Shown here: one piece after another, positions 24,142 to 40,824 of the stretch
Numbering within the stretch: the first letter of the stretch is position 1
Layout: every line of letters begins with the position of its first letter
Assembly (NCBI GenBank): GCA_021018815.1
Contig: JAITYX010000059.1
Coordinates: forward strand, 2,418,001 to 2,482,000
Length of the DNA stretch: 64,000 nucleotides
Direction: 5' to 3'
Origin: Talinum fruticosum
Lineage: Eukaryota > Streptophyta > Magnoliopsida > Caryophyllales > Talinaceae
Program-made: the position numbers and the translations under genes
The notes under the pieces: generated by a model
What the model saw: the letters and a program-made list of their open reading frames with translations, nothing else
Database searches by the model: none
Told to the model about the DNA's origin: nothing

Positions 24142-24520
24142 TTTGAGTTGGAGTAATGTATGAGCAAGAGCAACACGTAAAATGCCACATAGGATGCCAA
24201 ATAGGTAGATTCAATGCAATTTTAATTCAATTTAATGTTGGGACTATTCACATTAACATTAAATATAATAAAAATTAAAAATAAAAAGTATATTAATTAA
24301 AATAGAAAAAAATTAAGAGACATATTAAAAGTTGAGTTGAAATAATGTATGAGCGACACGTAGGGTGCTATGCAGGATACCAGGTAGGATGCCAAATAGG
24401 TAGAATCAATGCAATTTTAATTAAATTTAATGTTGGGATTATTTACATTAACATTAAATATAATAAAAATTAAGAATAAAAAGTATATTAATTAAAATAA
24501 AAAAATAAAGAAACATATCT
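24138..24520. repeat. Two-copy tandem duplication, period about 188 bp
   Basis: A block beginning TTGAGTTGGAGTAATGTATG at about 24141 recurs as TTGAGTTGAAATAATGTATG at about 24331. Both continue through GATGCCAAATAGGTAGA, a TTAATGTTGGGA motif and AACATTAAATATAATAAAAA. The copies differ by scattered substitutions and small indels. A (TA)n tract precedes the first copy (about 24108-24136). Confidence 0.85.
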
Positions 24521-24699
24521 ATTTACTGTTTATAATAAATTATATAATTTAACATATTAATTTATTATTTATTTAAAAAAATTTAAAATTAATTTTTATT
24601 ATTATAAATTAATTAGAAATAATAAAATTAAAAAATATTAAATTATTAAAATTTTAATTAATGCATTGCATAGCAAGGGTTATAACCTGGTAAGATTAA

Positions 24700-26160
24700 T
24701 TGGAGAGAGGAGAGAATTAAGAGGAGAGAGAGACGTGTTGTTGTACTATAGAGAGTACGGTTGTCGATCTCGGGGAGCTAGGTCTCATGCAAGTCTAAGG
24801 TCAATGTCCTTATGAACTAAGCAAAAGAACAATTCAGAATTGTTTATGATGTAAGCACTAAAAACGAGATGAAATCAGATAAAGAAACCTTAGGCGAGGA
24901 TTTACCGAGCTAACATGCCAACAATCTTAATTACATGCTTCTACACTATTCACAACTGCAATGAACTAGGGAATCGATGCAGTTCGGACCACCTAAGCCT
25001 TCTCTCGAAGGTCATTAAGCTAACTCAATTGAATTAATTGTTGTTCTCACACAATCAAAACCAAAGAATTATATGATTATTGACTCTTCCCTTAATAACA
25101 ACCTAAATTATTCTCATATCTAAGTTGTAATCATCCAACAAGTTGAAGTAGAACTAAGCCTCTTCTCTCGAAGTCTATTCAATTCCCAAAAACAATAAAG
25201 GTAGGATTCTCTCGAACCTCACACTAATTCACAAGTATCAACAAGTCGGAAATTCATCAAACAATTGCAAATTAGCATCAAAGCATCAATTACGATTAAA
25301 CTAGCATATTAGTGGCAAAATCCCCAACCTAAGTTGGAAATTTAGCCACACATATTCATGGCATTTGACAACAGATTGAGGAATAAAGACTGAAAAGAAT
25401 GCAAGATAGAAGTAAAGAGAAGAATAATAATACCGTAAACTTGAATTAACTTGCGATTAAATGAAAATAACTCCAAGCTTTGATCCCTTAACAATGGAAA
25501 ATAAGTGCTTAAACATAGAGAGAAACTAGCCTAGAAACGAAGCATAAAAAAGTCTCCTCGGAAAAATGACAGTTTTGGAATAAAAGATGCGGAAAAACGT
25601 AAGCTGCCGATTGGCACGACCGAGTCTTGAAACCGTGCTGCACCCGTGCAAGCTCACGACTTCTTCAATTAAATCTCAAATTCTTAGCATGGCTCTGTGC
25701 TGAAACCGTGCTTAACCCGTGCAAGCTCACAGCGCCTTCGATTGATTTCGAATTCCTAGCATGGCCTGTGCTGACCTCTTACGCTTCGGCCACGGCCTAT
25801 GCTAGGTGCGCTTTCCTTCTTTTCTTCGAGCACAGCCGGTGCTAGGTGCTGTTTTCCTTCTTTTCTTCAGCACGACCGAGTGTTACGACTGTGCTTGACT
25901 TGGTTTGACCTCTTTCTTCGCTCTCCAGACCTTCTATGGCCTCCCGCTCTTTTCCTTAGCACTTTGAAAGATGTATTCTTCATCATAAAAGGCGGGATTA
26001 CCTCAAAACATATAAATTCGCACACTTTAATCATAAATGAAAAAGTAAGCGAAATCAAATAAGAATTTAGGTGAGAAGGCCTTTGAAGTGTCGAAATTAG
26101 CCAAAAAGAGAATGAAAAAGCACGTAAAATTTCGGTTTATCAAGACGTATTACGCAAAAG
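24700..26160. repeat. Unclassified dispersed-repeat-like region with CACGGC/CCGTGC tandem motifs
   Basis: No coding capacity is recognised. From about 25610 to 25880 the sequence holds degenerate direct repeats. A unit of about 75-90 bp beginning GAAACCGTGCTGCACCCGTG recurs as GAAACCGTGCTTAACCCGTG with the same CAAGCTCAC continuation and a shared TTCTTAGCATGG/TTCCTAGCATGG end. A shorter GGTGCTAGGTGC...CTTCTTTTCTTC unit also occurs nearly twice. The GC content is higher than in the flanks. It resembles the non-coding body of a plant retroelement derivative, but I cannot name the family. Confidence 0.45.
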
Positions 26161-26524
26161 AATTATAGATAGAAAGAGAGATATGGGGAAATGGATTATA
26201 GGTGGTTATTCCTATTGATAAGGGAAATTTCCTAGAAATTAGAAATAGAAATAATTATTTGCTAATTCTGTTTTAAAAAAGTCACTTTTGAAAAATAATT
26301 TTAATTTTTAAAAAATTAATATTTGACCTAATTTAAATTTTTAGAGTAAACAAATGCTTTTAAAATTTAGACCAAATATCCACTTATTTATAATCTAAAC
26401 AAAGGAAAAAGGGGATATTTACTACAATATCTTTAACAAGCATATGTGCCTATATTTTTAATTTAAGTTATTATTTATGAAATTGCTATTTTAGTATTGT
26501 AAGCATTTTCAATTTAAACCAACG

Positions 26525-26600
26525 AGCTCTGTTATAGTGGTCAAGACTGAGCCTTGAATACATTACGTCTAAGGTTCAATTCCTCCTCTTGTAAAAATAA
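26525..26600 (+). mobile_element. tRNA-derived SINE head (candidate)
   Basis: A box A-like TAGTGGTCAAGACTG at about 26535 and a box B-like AGGTTCAATTCC at about 26571 are spaced as in a Pol III type-2 promoter, but no tRNA cloverleaf can be closed. This is the usual look of a plant tRNA-derived SINE 5' part. The 3' end and target duplication were not identified. Confidence 0.45.
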
Positions 26601-27224
26601 CCTTATGTTAAAAACTAGGTTAAGTTGAATGTTGAACGGTTAAGATTTTTCTCTATAATTATGTTTCATTTCATATGAATATGTTTTGCCTTTAAAGTAT
26701 AAATATTGCATCCTTTTTCCACATTTCCTTTATATTGTGCAATTAAGAACTATGTATGAGGGACTATAAGATTTAAAATCGAAATCTCTTATTTACAAAA
26801 AAATTAATACCATATCAAGAAAATTATTTCAGTCACAAATTTAAGTTGATGATTAGTATATATTTTATCCTCTAATGCAAATTCACTTCATGTTTTATGT
26901 GCATGTTTTTAATTTGAGAAGTCATCCGAGTGTAACAATTATACATCTAATTTATACTTATTAGTCATTTCATTAAAAAAAATCAAAATTCTACTTAGTC
27001 AAGTAATTTTGATTTTTAATTTGAAAAATTCTTGAACAAAATGTGAACGTTTAGTTGGCGCATTCCCTCATAAAAATAAAATAAATAAAAATATGATATG
27101 TCCACTTGCTTTAAAAAATAAAATTACCTACTTTTTTTAAAGCCTTTTTCGATTATTAATTGGGTAAAAATCTAAAAAGATGAAAATATCGAAGAAAAAT
27201 TACAAACAGATCAATGGTATACCC

Positions 27225-27700
27225 GGCAATCGGGTCTTTCGGTTAGGGTTCGGTTCGGGTTAACTTTGGGTCAATCTTGTTTGGGTCCGGTTCGGTTTCT
27301 AGTTCGGGTCAACTTCGGTTCGGGTAAACTTCGGGTCGATCTTGTTCGGGTCCGGTTCGATTTCGGTTCGGTTCAACTTGGGTCAATCTTTTTCGAGTTC
27401 AATTCGGGGTTAATTTCGGATCGGGTAGTAATCGGGTCACTTTTTGGGTCAAAATCGATTCAAAATTGTGCCACTATAGGCATAAAAGTCCATCCTCAAA
27501 AAAAAAATGTGGGTTGGGTCACTTTTATTTGGATTAAATCGATTCGGGTCCGATTCGGTTCGGGTCATTTTCGGTTCGGTTCGGGTCGGTTCATTTTGAT
27601 TTTTGGGTCAAAATCGGTTCAACTGTTTCGGATGTCGATTCGATTTGGGTTTCGGGTCGTTCGGGTTGACCCGTTCGATTCGAGTCGGTTTTACCGAGTC
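27225..27700 (+). repeat. Degenerate CGGTTCGGGT satellite-like array
   Basis: About 475 bp is built from overlapping TTCGGGTC, TTCGGTTCGGGT and CAACTTCGGTTCGGGT words, interrupted near 27460-27530 by a unique A-rich patch. This low-complexity array creates the artificial open frame at 27266-27703. Similar GGTTCGGGTC repeats occur in many plant genomes. Confidence 0.8.
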
Positions 27701-29384
27701 TAGTTAATGGACACTAATAAAAATTATCGTAAAAGAAAATCTTTCCATGTAACTTCTAGAGTCATCCTTTTTAACGAATCAATTGAGAAGTTTAATTAGA
27801 TTTAATCAAAATAATCAAAATAAGACTACACAAGAGCTAGATAATATTGATAGATTGAAGTAGTGGAAGATAATTTCCACAAATATAGAGTGCTAATTTT
27901 TTTTTTTTTTTGGTCAAGAGAGAGTTATATAAGCCAATGTTCAAGTACCAAACGTTACAACGCTGAAGTAACCCATGCCATACTCCTAGGAAAAGCTCGA
28001 ATGATCTTCAACAAAAGGGTACATGTATCCAAAACTGACACGAGATAGGTAGGTAGAGAATACCTAGGGGCATGAGATAACTCTCTCTAAGGAACTTGGC
28101 AAAATAAAAATAATTATGAACAAACATTTTGAGTAATCACATGCCTTGAGCAAGATAAAAATTAGTGAGGAATATATTATTTCTAGTCGATCAACAAATT
28201 ATTATTATTTTTTTTCTGCAGAGAATCCTTCTTTGTTGGTATTTATTTTGTCATAATCAAATCTTTTTATCAAAGTCCATTTTTTTAGGAACATGAATTA
28301 GTAACAATTCGTAGTATAAAATAAGATAATTTGTCAGTAAACCTCGACCTAAATTTTAAAAATTTCTTATGCGATCATTCTTTCTACATTAGTGAGTTAC
28401 TACACATCCAAGCTAGTAAGAATAAAACAAGTAAACATTCCAGAAAAAAATTATCATGAGAAGAAGGCCGAAGTTGCGGCAAATTGATCAATAATTTTCT
28501 AAGATCAAATGTGCTCAATTCTCATTGAATGGTAGCAACAACTGTAATTTTTAGTCCTCAATTGGATTTTTAATCATGTTTTAACTATATTATTTGGTCT
28601 TCTTTATAACTCGCACATATATTAATTATTTTGAAGGAATTTTAAAGTCTAAGTTTAATTTTTAATTTAATATTTCCTAACAAGTCGGATTTCTTGAAGT
28701 CCTTTTTCCCCAACTTATATGTTATAGACGAGATTTACATATCCGTAGTAAAAACTCCATAGCCGACATTATTCTAGCCATTAAGTACTCCCTCCGAATA
28801 TCATCAGCCACCTACGTGTCAAATTTTGGCTTAATTGGACACCATGTAGTTGAATTTTGCTTTAAATGACAAACTTTATCACCTCAATTTATCTGAAATC
28901 GCCCTTTTAAGATGACATAATTTGTTAGTAGTTTAATTGACAAGGAAAAGACAAACGTTCAAGAAGAATACTAGCTTCCTTAGTGTTGTAATATGTTTGG
29001 AATTTGAATTGCCATCCATATTTTAGAATCTATATAATTTTTTAATTATATTATAATCTTACATTTTATTGATAAAAAGATATTTATTATGCATACCATC
29101 TACTCATATTTAGTCAACGAAATTTAATACTTGTATGCTCTGGAAAAAGGAAACTATAAATAATAAAAATAATTATTCTGGCTAGGAAATAAAAAATAAA
29201 AATAGTGGAGTAATATTCTTGTGCAAGTCTAATTAGTTTTCCTTCTCCTTCCCAACTACCTTATCTCCCTCCTCCTCCCCAAACCCAACCCAACCCAACC
29301 CCTAAAAAAATTAAAAGAAAAGAAAAAAAAAAGGAAAAGAGCGTATTTGCCTTCCCAATCAAGAAAGGCTTCTCAGGGGTCCTT
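27701..29384. other. AT-rich spacer with possible retroposon tail
   Basis: No gene is supported. On the minus strand a segment reading into CTCTCTTGACC followed by a 14-A run (plus-strand T run at about 27898-27911) looks like a poly(A) retroposon end. A TACTCCCTCCG motif near 28790 resembles a Stowaway-type MITE terminus without an identified partner. Just before the CDC48 promoter lies an (ACCCA)n tract (29281-29305). Confidence 0.4.
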
Positions 29385-29392
29385 TATAAATA
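29385..29392 (+). promoter_or_regulatory. Probable TATA box of the CDC48 gene
   Basis: TATAAATA lies about 112 bp upstream of the ATG, followed by a CT-rich leader with (CT)n at about 29422-29437. Position and sequence fit a core promoter; there is no transcript evidence in the window. Confidence 0.55.
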
Positions 29393-29496
29393 TCTTTCTT
29401 CCCCCAACTCCGATCTTCGTCTCTCTCTCTCTCTCTCTCCAAACCCTCTCGACCGCTTTCGCTTCGTGTTTTGCTCGCTTAACCGTCCAAGCAGCC

Positions 29497-34795
<5,299 letters not shown>

Positions 34796-35645
34796 TCATC
34801 ATTCGATCTTATAACTTTCTTTTTTTTTTTTTTCGTTGTTTTGGGATGTTGGGAGGAAGGGAAGGGTGGATACATTTGCCATTTTGTTTTCACATGAATT
34901 ACAGTAAAACATGTGCAAATGGTTCGGCCACCGGAGACTTTTTGGTTTTGCCGGAGGCCTATGTCGTGGTTGGGTTTAACCATTTTATTATTGCTCAGAT
35001 TTAATATGACAGTTTCTTCAGCACATATTTCCTGTCCTTCCCTCCCTGTTCTTTCGGTACTTCATACCCCATGTCGTTGTTGTGATTTACTACTACGCTA
35101 TGCTCCTATGGACTTATGGAGTGGAATCCGAACCTCTGTCGGGACATAGATTTGGATTTTTAACAAAGAACCCCTTTTCTAGGTGTCGGCTACAGTTGCG
35201 GTCCCCAACTTTGTATTAAGGCTGACAAGACCTCTATAGATTAGAGCTGCCGAGCCCTAAAAAATAATGAAAACTTGATTGGTACTACTACTTAGTAGAA
35301 ATCATCTATTTCAATTTATAGCTTTTGCCTTCGGAAAATAAACTTGATTTAAATTTGAATTGATTTTACTTTAGTTTGTTCCTTTTGGAAGTAAGTTTCC
35401 TAGCCTAGTCCATGATGATTGGGTCGTGATGGGTTCACTAGGATTCCCCTCTCTTGCAGTTACTGCTAATTCATGCTCAACATAGATAGCAATTTTCATT
35501 GGCTTGCACTCCAAACTTGCGACAATTAGCACCTAAAGACTCACTCTTCACAACAAAAAATCTAGCTGTCTAGGGAACACGTATTTGTATTTTATATTTG
35601 TTTAGGTTAGAGTGTTGGAAGTAAGATCAGTGTATTTATATACTT

Positions 35646-35764
35646 GAGAGTTTATACTTTCTACAGTTAATAATTTCAGTATATATATTAAGAAATGATA
35701 GGGTGATAGTTTATACTTTCTAGAGTTAATAATTTCAGGATATATATCAAGAAATGATAGGGTA
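35646..35764. repeat. 59-bp tandem duplication
   Basis: AGTTTATACTTTCTACAGTT...GAAATGATAGGGT is followed at once by AGTTTATACTTTCTAGAGTT...GAAATGATAGGGT. The copies differ at a few positions. Confidence 0.85.
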
Positions 35765-36457
35765 AAAGGGAAAATAAATAGATTTTATGGGTATTTAGCA
35801 ATATTGTGGCACCAGGGAGTAAATTGAAATGAAATGTATTTATACATTGGTTTTTTTAATATTTTTTTAATTATTATGCACATATGTGACACTACGAGTA
35901 AGAGATAATAACATATTTACTAATTGAGATACGTACTAAATTAGATTTATTTTGCCTAAGCATATACAAGTACATTACATTAATGTCCGAAAGTATAAGA
36001 TTATCAACTGATGAACAACTATATGATCGATTATTACTTGTCACTTAAGGTGGAAACCATAAGTTATATATGTTCGATTGATGTCAAAGGTATTGATAAT
36101 AATTAGCCTTAGCAACAAAACGACACTAATGATATATACATGTATTATCGATGAATAGAAGTAATGCCTATAAATGATATAATATTTAATTATTTTAATA
36201 AAATTTATAAGTACTTTTATTTTTGTACTACTCCATCTAATTATTTTCCTTATGTCCGTGTGCGATGATTGAATATATTTTTAATATACTAGGGTATAAT
36301 TTTATAGTTTCATCTTGAAAATGGGGAAGAAAGGTTGCCAAAAATGGAAAAGGAGGCAAATAAAGAGGCCAATTCAAAGCTACATCAGACATAATCGCCA
36401 TGTAAAGCGCATTGCTTACATTACCCTCCATAACCAATTCACCACCTTCTTGCCATC

Positions 36458-36459
<2 letters not shown>

Positions 36460-36497
<38 letters not shown>
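36460..36497 (+). repeat. (TC)n microsatellite in the MSL leader region
   Basis: This is a near-perfect TC run of about 36 bp that ends about 350 bp upstream of the MSL ATG. It is probably in the promoter or 5'UTR. Confidence 0.8.
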
Positions 36498-36501
<4 letters not shown>

Positions 36502-36850
36502 CAGTCTCCCCCATTCCATTACTCCTCTCTTCTATCTTCTCTATCTCATTCGATCTTTGATCATCTCATTCTTTCATCTTCAAATTAAATCTTCATTTCC
36601 AGGTCCAAATCATCGTAATCATAACAATCTCAACTCCCTCCCAATTGTGCCCATCAAACCAAAACCTCAAAATTTACCCTACCTTGTCAATTTTTATTCC
36701 ATTACACTCCATGCGTACAAAAATCCCATTTCTCATCGTGAAAAATCATAATTATTGACGTATAAAACACATATATGCTGTAACTACGAATATATACTAG
36801 ATTATAAAGAATGGATTAGAAAAATAAAACTCATGCATTTCTAAACAATA

Positions 36851-39800
36851 ATGGATTTTCCTCCGAGGGGGAGACCTTTCAACAAATCATCTAACATCTC
36901 TTCGCAGGAATCCCAGCACGCTGAGGCCGAAGAAGATGACGAGGAATCCCGGCGTAGCTTGGAACGCCACCATGTAATGTCCCACAGCCACCCGCTGACT
37001 CACAACGCCAGCTCCTCCGCGCCTCCGGATATCTCTGCGTCATCATACTCGGGGTCTGGCGGGGAAGTGATCGTGAAAATCGAGGCACCCGTTGGTGATT
37101 CCCATGAATTAGACAGCAATAAGAACACAATGACCAGGAGTAGTATTAGTGATCAAGATCAGGGGAATGTTAACATCCCCAGCTTGAGAGAGGAGAGGGA
37201 GCATCTCCCCTCGAGCGGGGAGTTCTCGTTCCGGAGACCCGATGATGCCCCCATGATTGAGGATGAGGAAGGTGAGATTCGGGCTGCAGCTTCGGCTCCT
37301 ACTCCAGAGGATGCAGCTTTAAGGCAATTAATCCGAGAAGAGATGGAAATGCAACATGAACAACAGGATCTTCTTCAGCGGCGTCTAGGGCAAGGCATAG
37401 GGCTTCCTCCATTAATCCCCCGTGATGGCCTCACTCGTCAGAGCTGGAGTCGAAACCCTAGTGAGATCCAAAGCCCTGATCTCTCTGCTTATAATAATTA
37501 TAGGAATTCACTTCTTCAACAAAATCCCACAAGTACTAGTTTGAACATGGACGGGTCTAGGGAGATTCGAGTCTCGTTCCAAGAGTCTGTGGATAACTCT
37601 GGCCAGCTCAAACCCCGCCCTTCTTTGTATAGCACAGTGGATTTTGATGACTCCTCCTCTTCTGGGGTTGATGAAGATTACCTTGAAGATGATGGGGTTA
37701 GTCATGCAGGTGGTAACCCTAGTGGGGAGATGCTAAGGTGTAGGTCAAGTAGTGCTACGTTAAGAAAGTTGACCACCAACCTTTCGTTTTCCAAGGCCAA
37801 GTCTAGGTTGATGGACCCTCCTTCCACGCCGATGGACCAAAGATCAGGGAATATACACAAGTCCTTTAACATGAGGTCCGGTGGACTTGGGAAGTCGGTT
37901 GGTGAGGAGGATGAGGATGACCCCTTCTTCGTGGATGACATACCTGAGGAGCTAAAGCGAGCCCAGATTAGCCCTTTTGTTGTTGTTGAATGGGTTGGTC
38001 TTGTTTCGATCTTGGGAGCTTTAATTTGTACCCTAATTATCCCCGTTTTGAAGAGCAAGTACTTTTGGAAGATGAACTTGTGGAAATGGGAGGTAATGAT
38101 TCTTGTTCTCATTTGTGGTAGATTGGTCTCTGGATGGGCAATTAGGATCCTTGTGTTCTTCATTGAGAAGAATTTCCTCCTTCGAAGCGGGTTTTGTATT
38201 TTGTTTTTGGGCTCAAGAAGTCAGTACAGATTGTTATATGGTTTGGCCTTGTTTTGTTAACTTGGTATTTGATATTTGATAAAAGGGTTGAAAGGGAGGC
38301 ACACAGCGAACCTCTTAAGGTTATCACTAAGATTTTAGTTATTGGTGAAGTTTGCGCGCTTTTATGGCTGTTAAAGACCTTGGTGGTTAAAGTATGTGCT
38401 TCCACTTTCCACGTCAATGCATTCTTTGATAGGATTCAAGAGGCAGTTTTCAATCAGTTTGTGATCGAGACACTCTCAGGACCACCTTCCTTCGAGCTCC
38501 TACTAGCTCAGGAGGAGGAGCAGGCTGCAATTTCCGAGGTGCAAATACTCCAAAATGCAGGGATTAATGTGCCCCCGGAACTTAGGGCCACTGCATTTTC
38601 GTCCTCAAAGAGTCCCAAAATTGGAATACATCAAACCCCTGAAAGAGACAACATCGATCCAGGCATAGGTGCAACGCCTCTAAGGAGCCCTATCGGATAT
38701 AGTGCTAGGAATTCCGGTCGAATTTCAAAGAAGAATGATGATCAAGGGATAACAATTGATGACCTACATAAGATGAACCAAAGGAATGTGTCTGCTTGGA
38801 ATATGAAGAGATTGATGAAAATTGTTAGGAAAGGAGCTCTAATGACTACCTTGGATGAACACATGCTCGATAGCACTCAAGAAGATGATCACGCGAGACA
38901 AATTGTGAATGAGGTCCAAGCCAAGGCTGCTGCAAGGAAAATTTTCCGGAATGTTGCTAGACCGCATTCTAGGTTACTTCTTCCCCAGTTTTCTCTTATT
39001 ATTTTTAATTTCGGCTTTTCTTTATATGAAATTCCAATGCTATCTTTTCTGCATATTTGATATATACATGAGATTCAAACACCCACATCTAATTAACTTA
39101 AGCTAAATCATTACCCTCTGTCAATGGTAGGTTCATCTATTTGGATGATCTGAAGCGATTTATGCGGGAAGATGAGGCATTAAAGACAATGGGTTTCTTT
39201 GATGAAGCTGCTGAAACTCAGAGAATTAGCAAAAAGCCCTCAAAGATTGGGTGGTAAGTGAACTCTCCATCCTCCTGTCCTCATCCTTGTTCCTACTCAT
39301 CTCTTAGGGGTCCGCCCGGGGTAAATGGCACAATGCGACTCTTTTAATGGCTTGAATTCCACACAGACATTTTGCTGTAAACTCTAGTACAATCAAGAGT
39401 TGAAAGACTAGTCCGCTAGTAATTTTTCAATTGTCTGAAGAAAATTATACATATATATGATGATATTATATGCTATTGTAGGTGAAAGCATTTCGAGAGA
39501 GAAGGGCGCTTTCCTTGACTCTTTGCGACACAAAAACTGCGGTTAACAAGCTTCACAAAATGGTGAATGTTGTTGTTGTCATCGCCATCATTCTGATACT
39601 GGCCACAGCCCTTAACATTATTACCTCACAGTCTATCGTATTCTTATGCTCTCAACTTGTGCTCGTGGCCTTCGTGTTTGGGAATACCTGCAAGAACATC
39701 TTCGAATCAATCATCTTCTTGTTCGTTATTCACCCCTTTGATGTTGGTGATCGTTGTGAAATCGACGGAGTTCAGGTACTCTTTCTAAACGAGTCACAAA

Positions 39801-40664
39801 AGTTAATATAATAATAATATAGTCGGGGGAGTGGGGAGGATCGAACTAGATGCTTATGAGTTATGGGCATGCTTTTGTCTAATTTTTTTTTTTCTAATTT
39901 TGTTGGCTCATGAATTATTCCCGTTTTGTTTTTCAGATGGTCGTTGAAGAAATGAACATTTTAACCACAATATTTTTAAGATACGACAACTTAAAGATTG
40001 TTTTTCCTAACTACGTTCTCTTGACAAAGCCGATCAATAACTACTACCGTAGTCCTGACATGGGAGATGGCGTTGAATTTGAATGCCCTATTGCTACTCC
40101 ACCGAAAAAATCTCTCTTATGAGAGAGAAAATATTGAGGTAATAACGAACCTTCACAAATCACTGAACTATTCTTTTCGCATGTGGGGGACGACATTTAT
40201 AACAGCTAACAAATTACAATAGTTAAACGCTAATCATAAAAGCTCGTAGCAGCTTATGGCAGCTAGTTTTTCACACCTAAAACGAACGTGCCATAGATAC
40301 AATAAGATGTTTATTACAATAAATTGTGTTATACTTTTCGCAGTTATATTCAAAACAAGAAGGAGCATTGGCATCCTCAGCCATTGATAATACTGAAGGA
40401 TGTAGAGAGTCTTCATACATTAAGAATGGCAGTTTGGCTACAACACAAGATGAACCACCAAGAAATGGGACAGAGATGGGTGAGGAGGGCACTGTTAGTC
40501 GAAGAATGCATCAATATCTTCAAGGAGCTCGATATCGAGTATCGAATCTACCCAGTTAGCGTGAACATAAATTCAATGCCACCATGGCCTGGTCTCCCCA
40601 GGTGCCTTCTCCTACCTCCCCTTCTCCTTTTGCTGAGAGAGGCAAAGAGGTTGTTCATCCTTGA
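36851..40664 (+). CDS. MscS-like mechanosensitive channel (MSL, plasma-membrane type)
   Basis: This is a mechanosensitive anion-preferring channel homologous to bacterial MscS. Exons: 36851-38972, 39131-39253, 39482-39775, 39937-40138, 40344-about 40664. A long, charged N-terminal region (about 375 residues) precedes the first helix (PFVVVEWVGLVSILGALICT). More helices follow, then the MscS core with NIFESIIFLFVIHPFDVGDR and VLLTKPINNYYRSPDMGD. The long N terminus suggests the MSL4-8 type rather than MSL10. Three exons are each one base short: exon 1 at CGAAGCGGG near 38187 (restores LLRKRVLYF), exon 2 at AAAAAGCCCTC near 39235 (restores a canonical GTG|GTAAGT donor and DWV|VKAFRERR), and exon 4 at CCGAAAAAATCTC near 40110. 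The extreme C terminus is uncertain: the raw frame runs on to 40824 through UTR-like sequence, while a one-base shift near 40580 would stop at 40664. Confidence 0.92.
39818..39890 (-). mobile_element. tRNA-related SINE fragment in MSL intron 3 (candidate)
   Basis: The minus strand shows a box B-like TAGTTCGATCCTCC preceded by AGCATGCCCATAACTC. It is short and incomplete with no tail; similar motifs occur elsewhere in the window. Confidence 0.3.
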
Positions 40665-40824
40665 CTTCAGATTTCAATTACCTCAACAAGCTAGGGAGAA
40701 TTTTTGCACCTTCTTCTTCCTTGTCATTCATCTTGTCTTTTCTTTATTCATTCATTTGTGTACATATTTCTTGTTTGTTTTTTTAGCTTATATTGTTCCT
40801 CGTGTATTAAAGAGCACATTTTAG

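Larger units (their letters stand above)
34796..36850. other. CDC48 3'UTR and MSL upstream region
   Basis: The first 350 bases or so are probably CDC48 3'UTR. A 59-bp tandem duplication lies at about 35646-35764. The MSL leader contains a (TC)n microsatellite at about 36460-36497 and CT-rich sequence thereafter. No other gene is supported. Confidence 0.5.

Noticed and set aside
25627..26062. Overlapping plus-strand open frames of 72 and 87 aa
   Set aside because: They arise from the CCGTGC-type repeat block and show only repeat-driven composition.
27266..27703. 145-aa open frame on the plus strand
   Set aside because: It is produced entirely by the CGGTTCGGGT-type low-complexity array; the composition is repetitive Gly/Ser/Arg/Phe with no domain.
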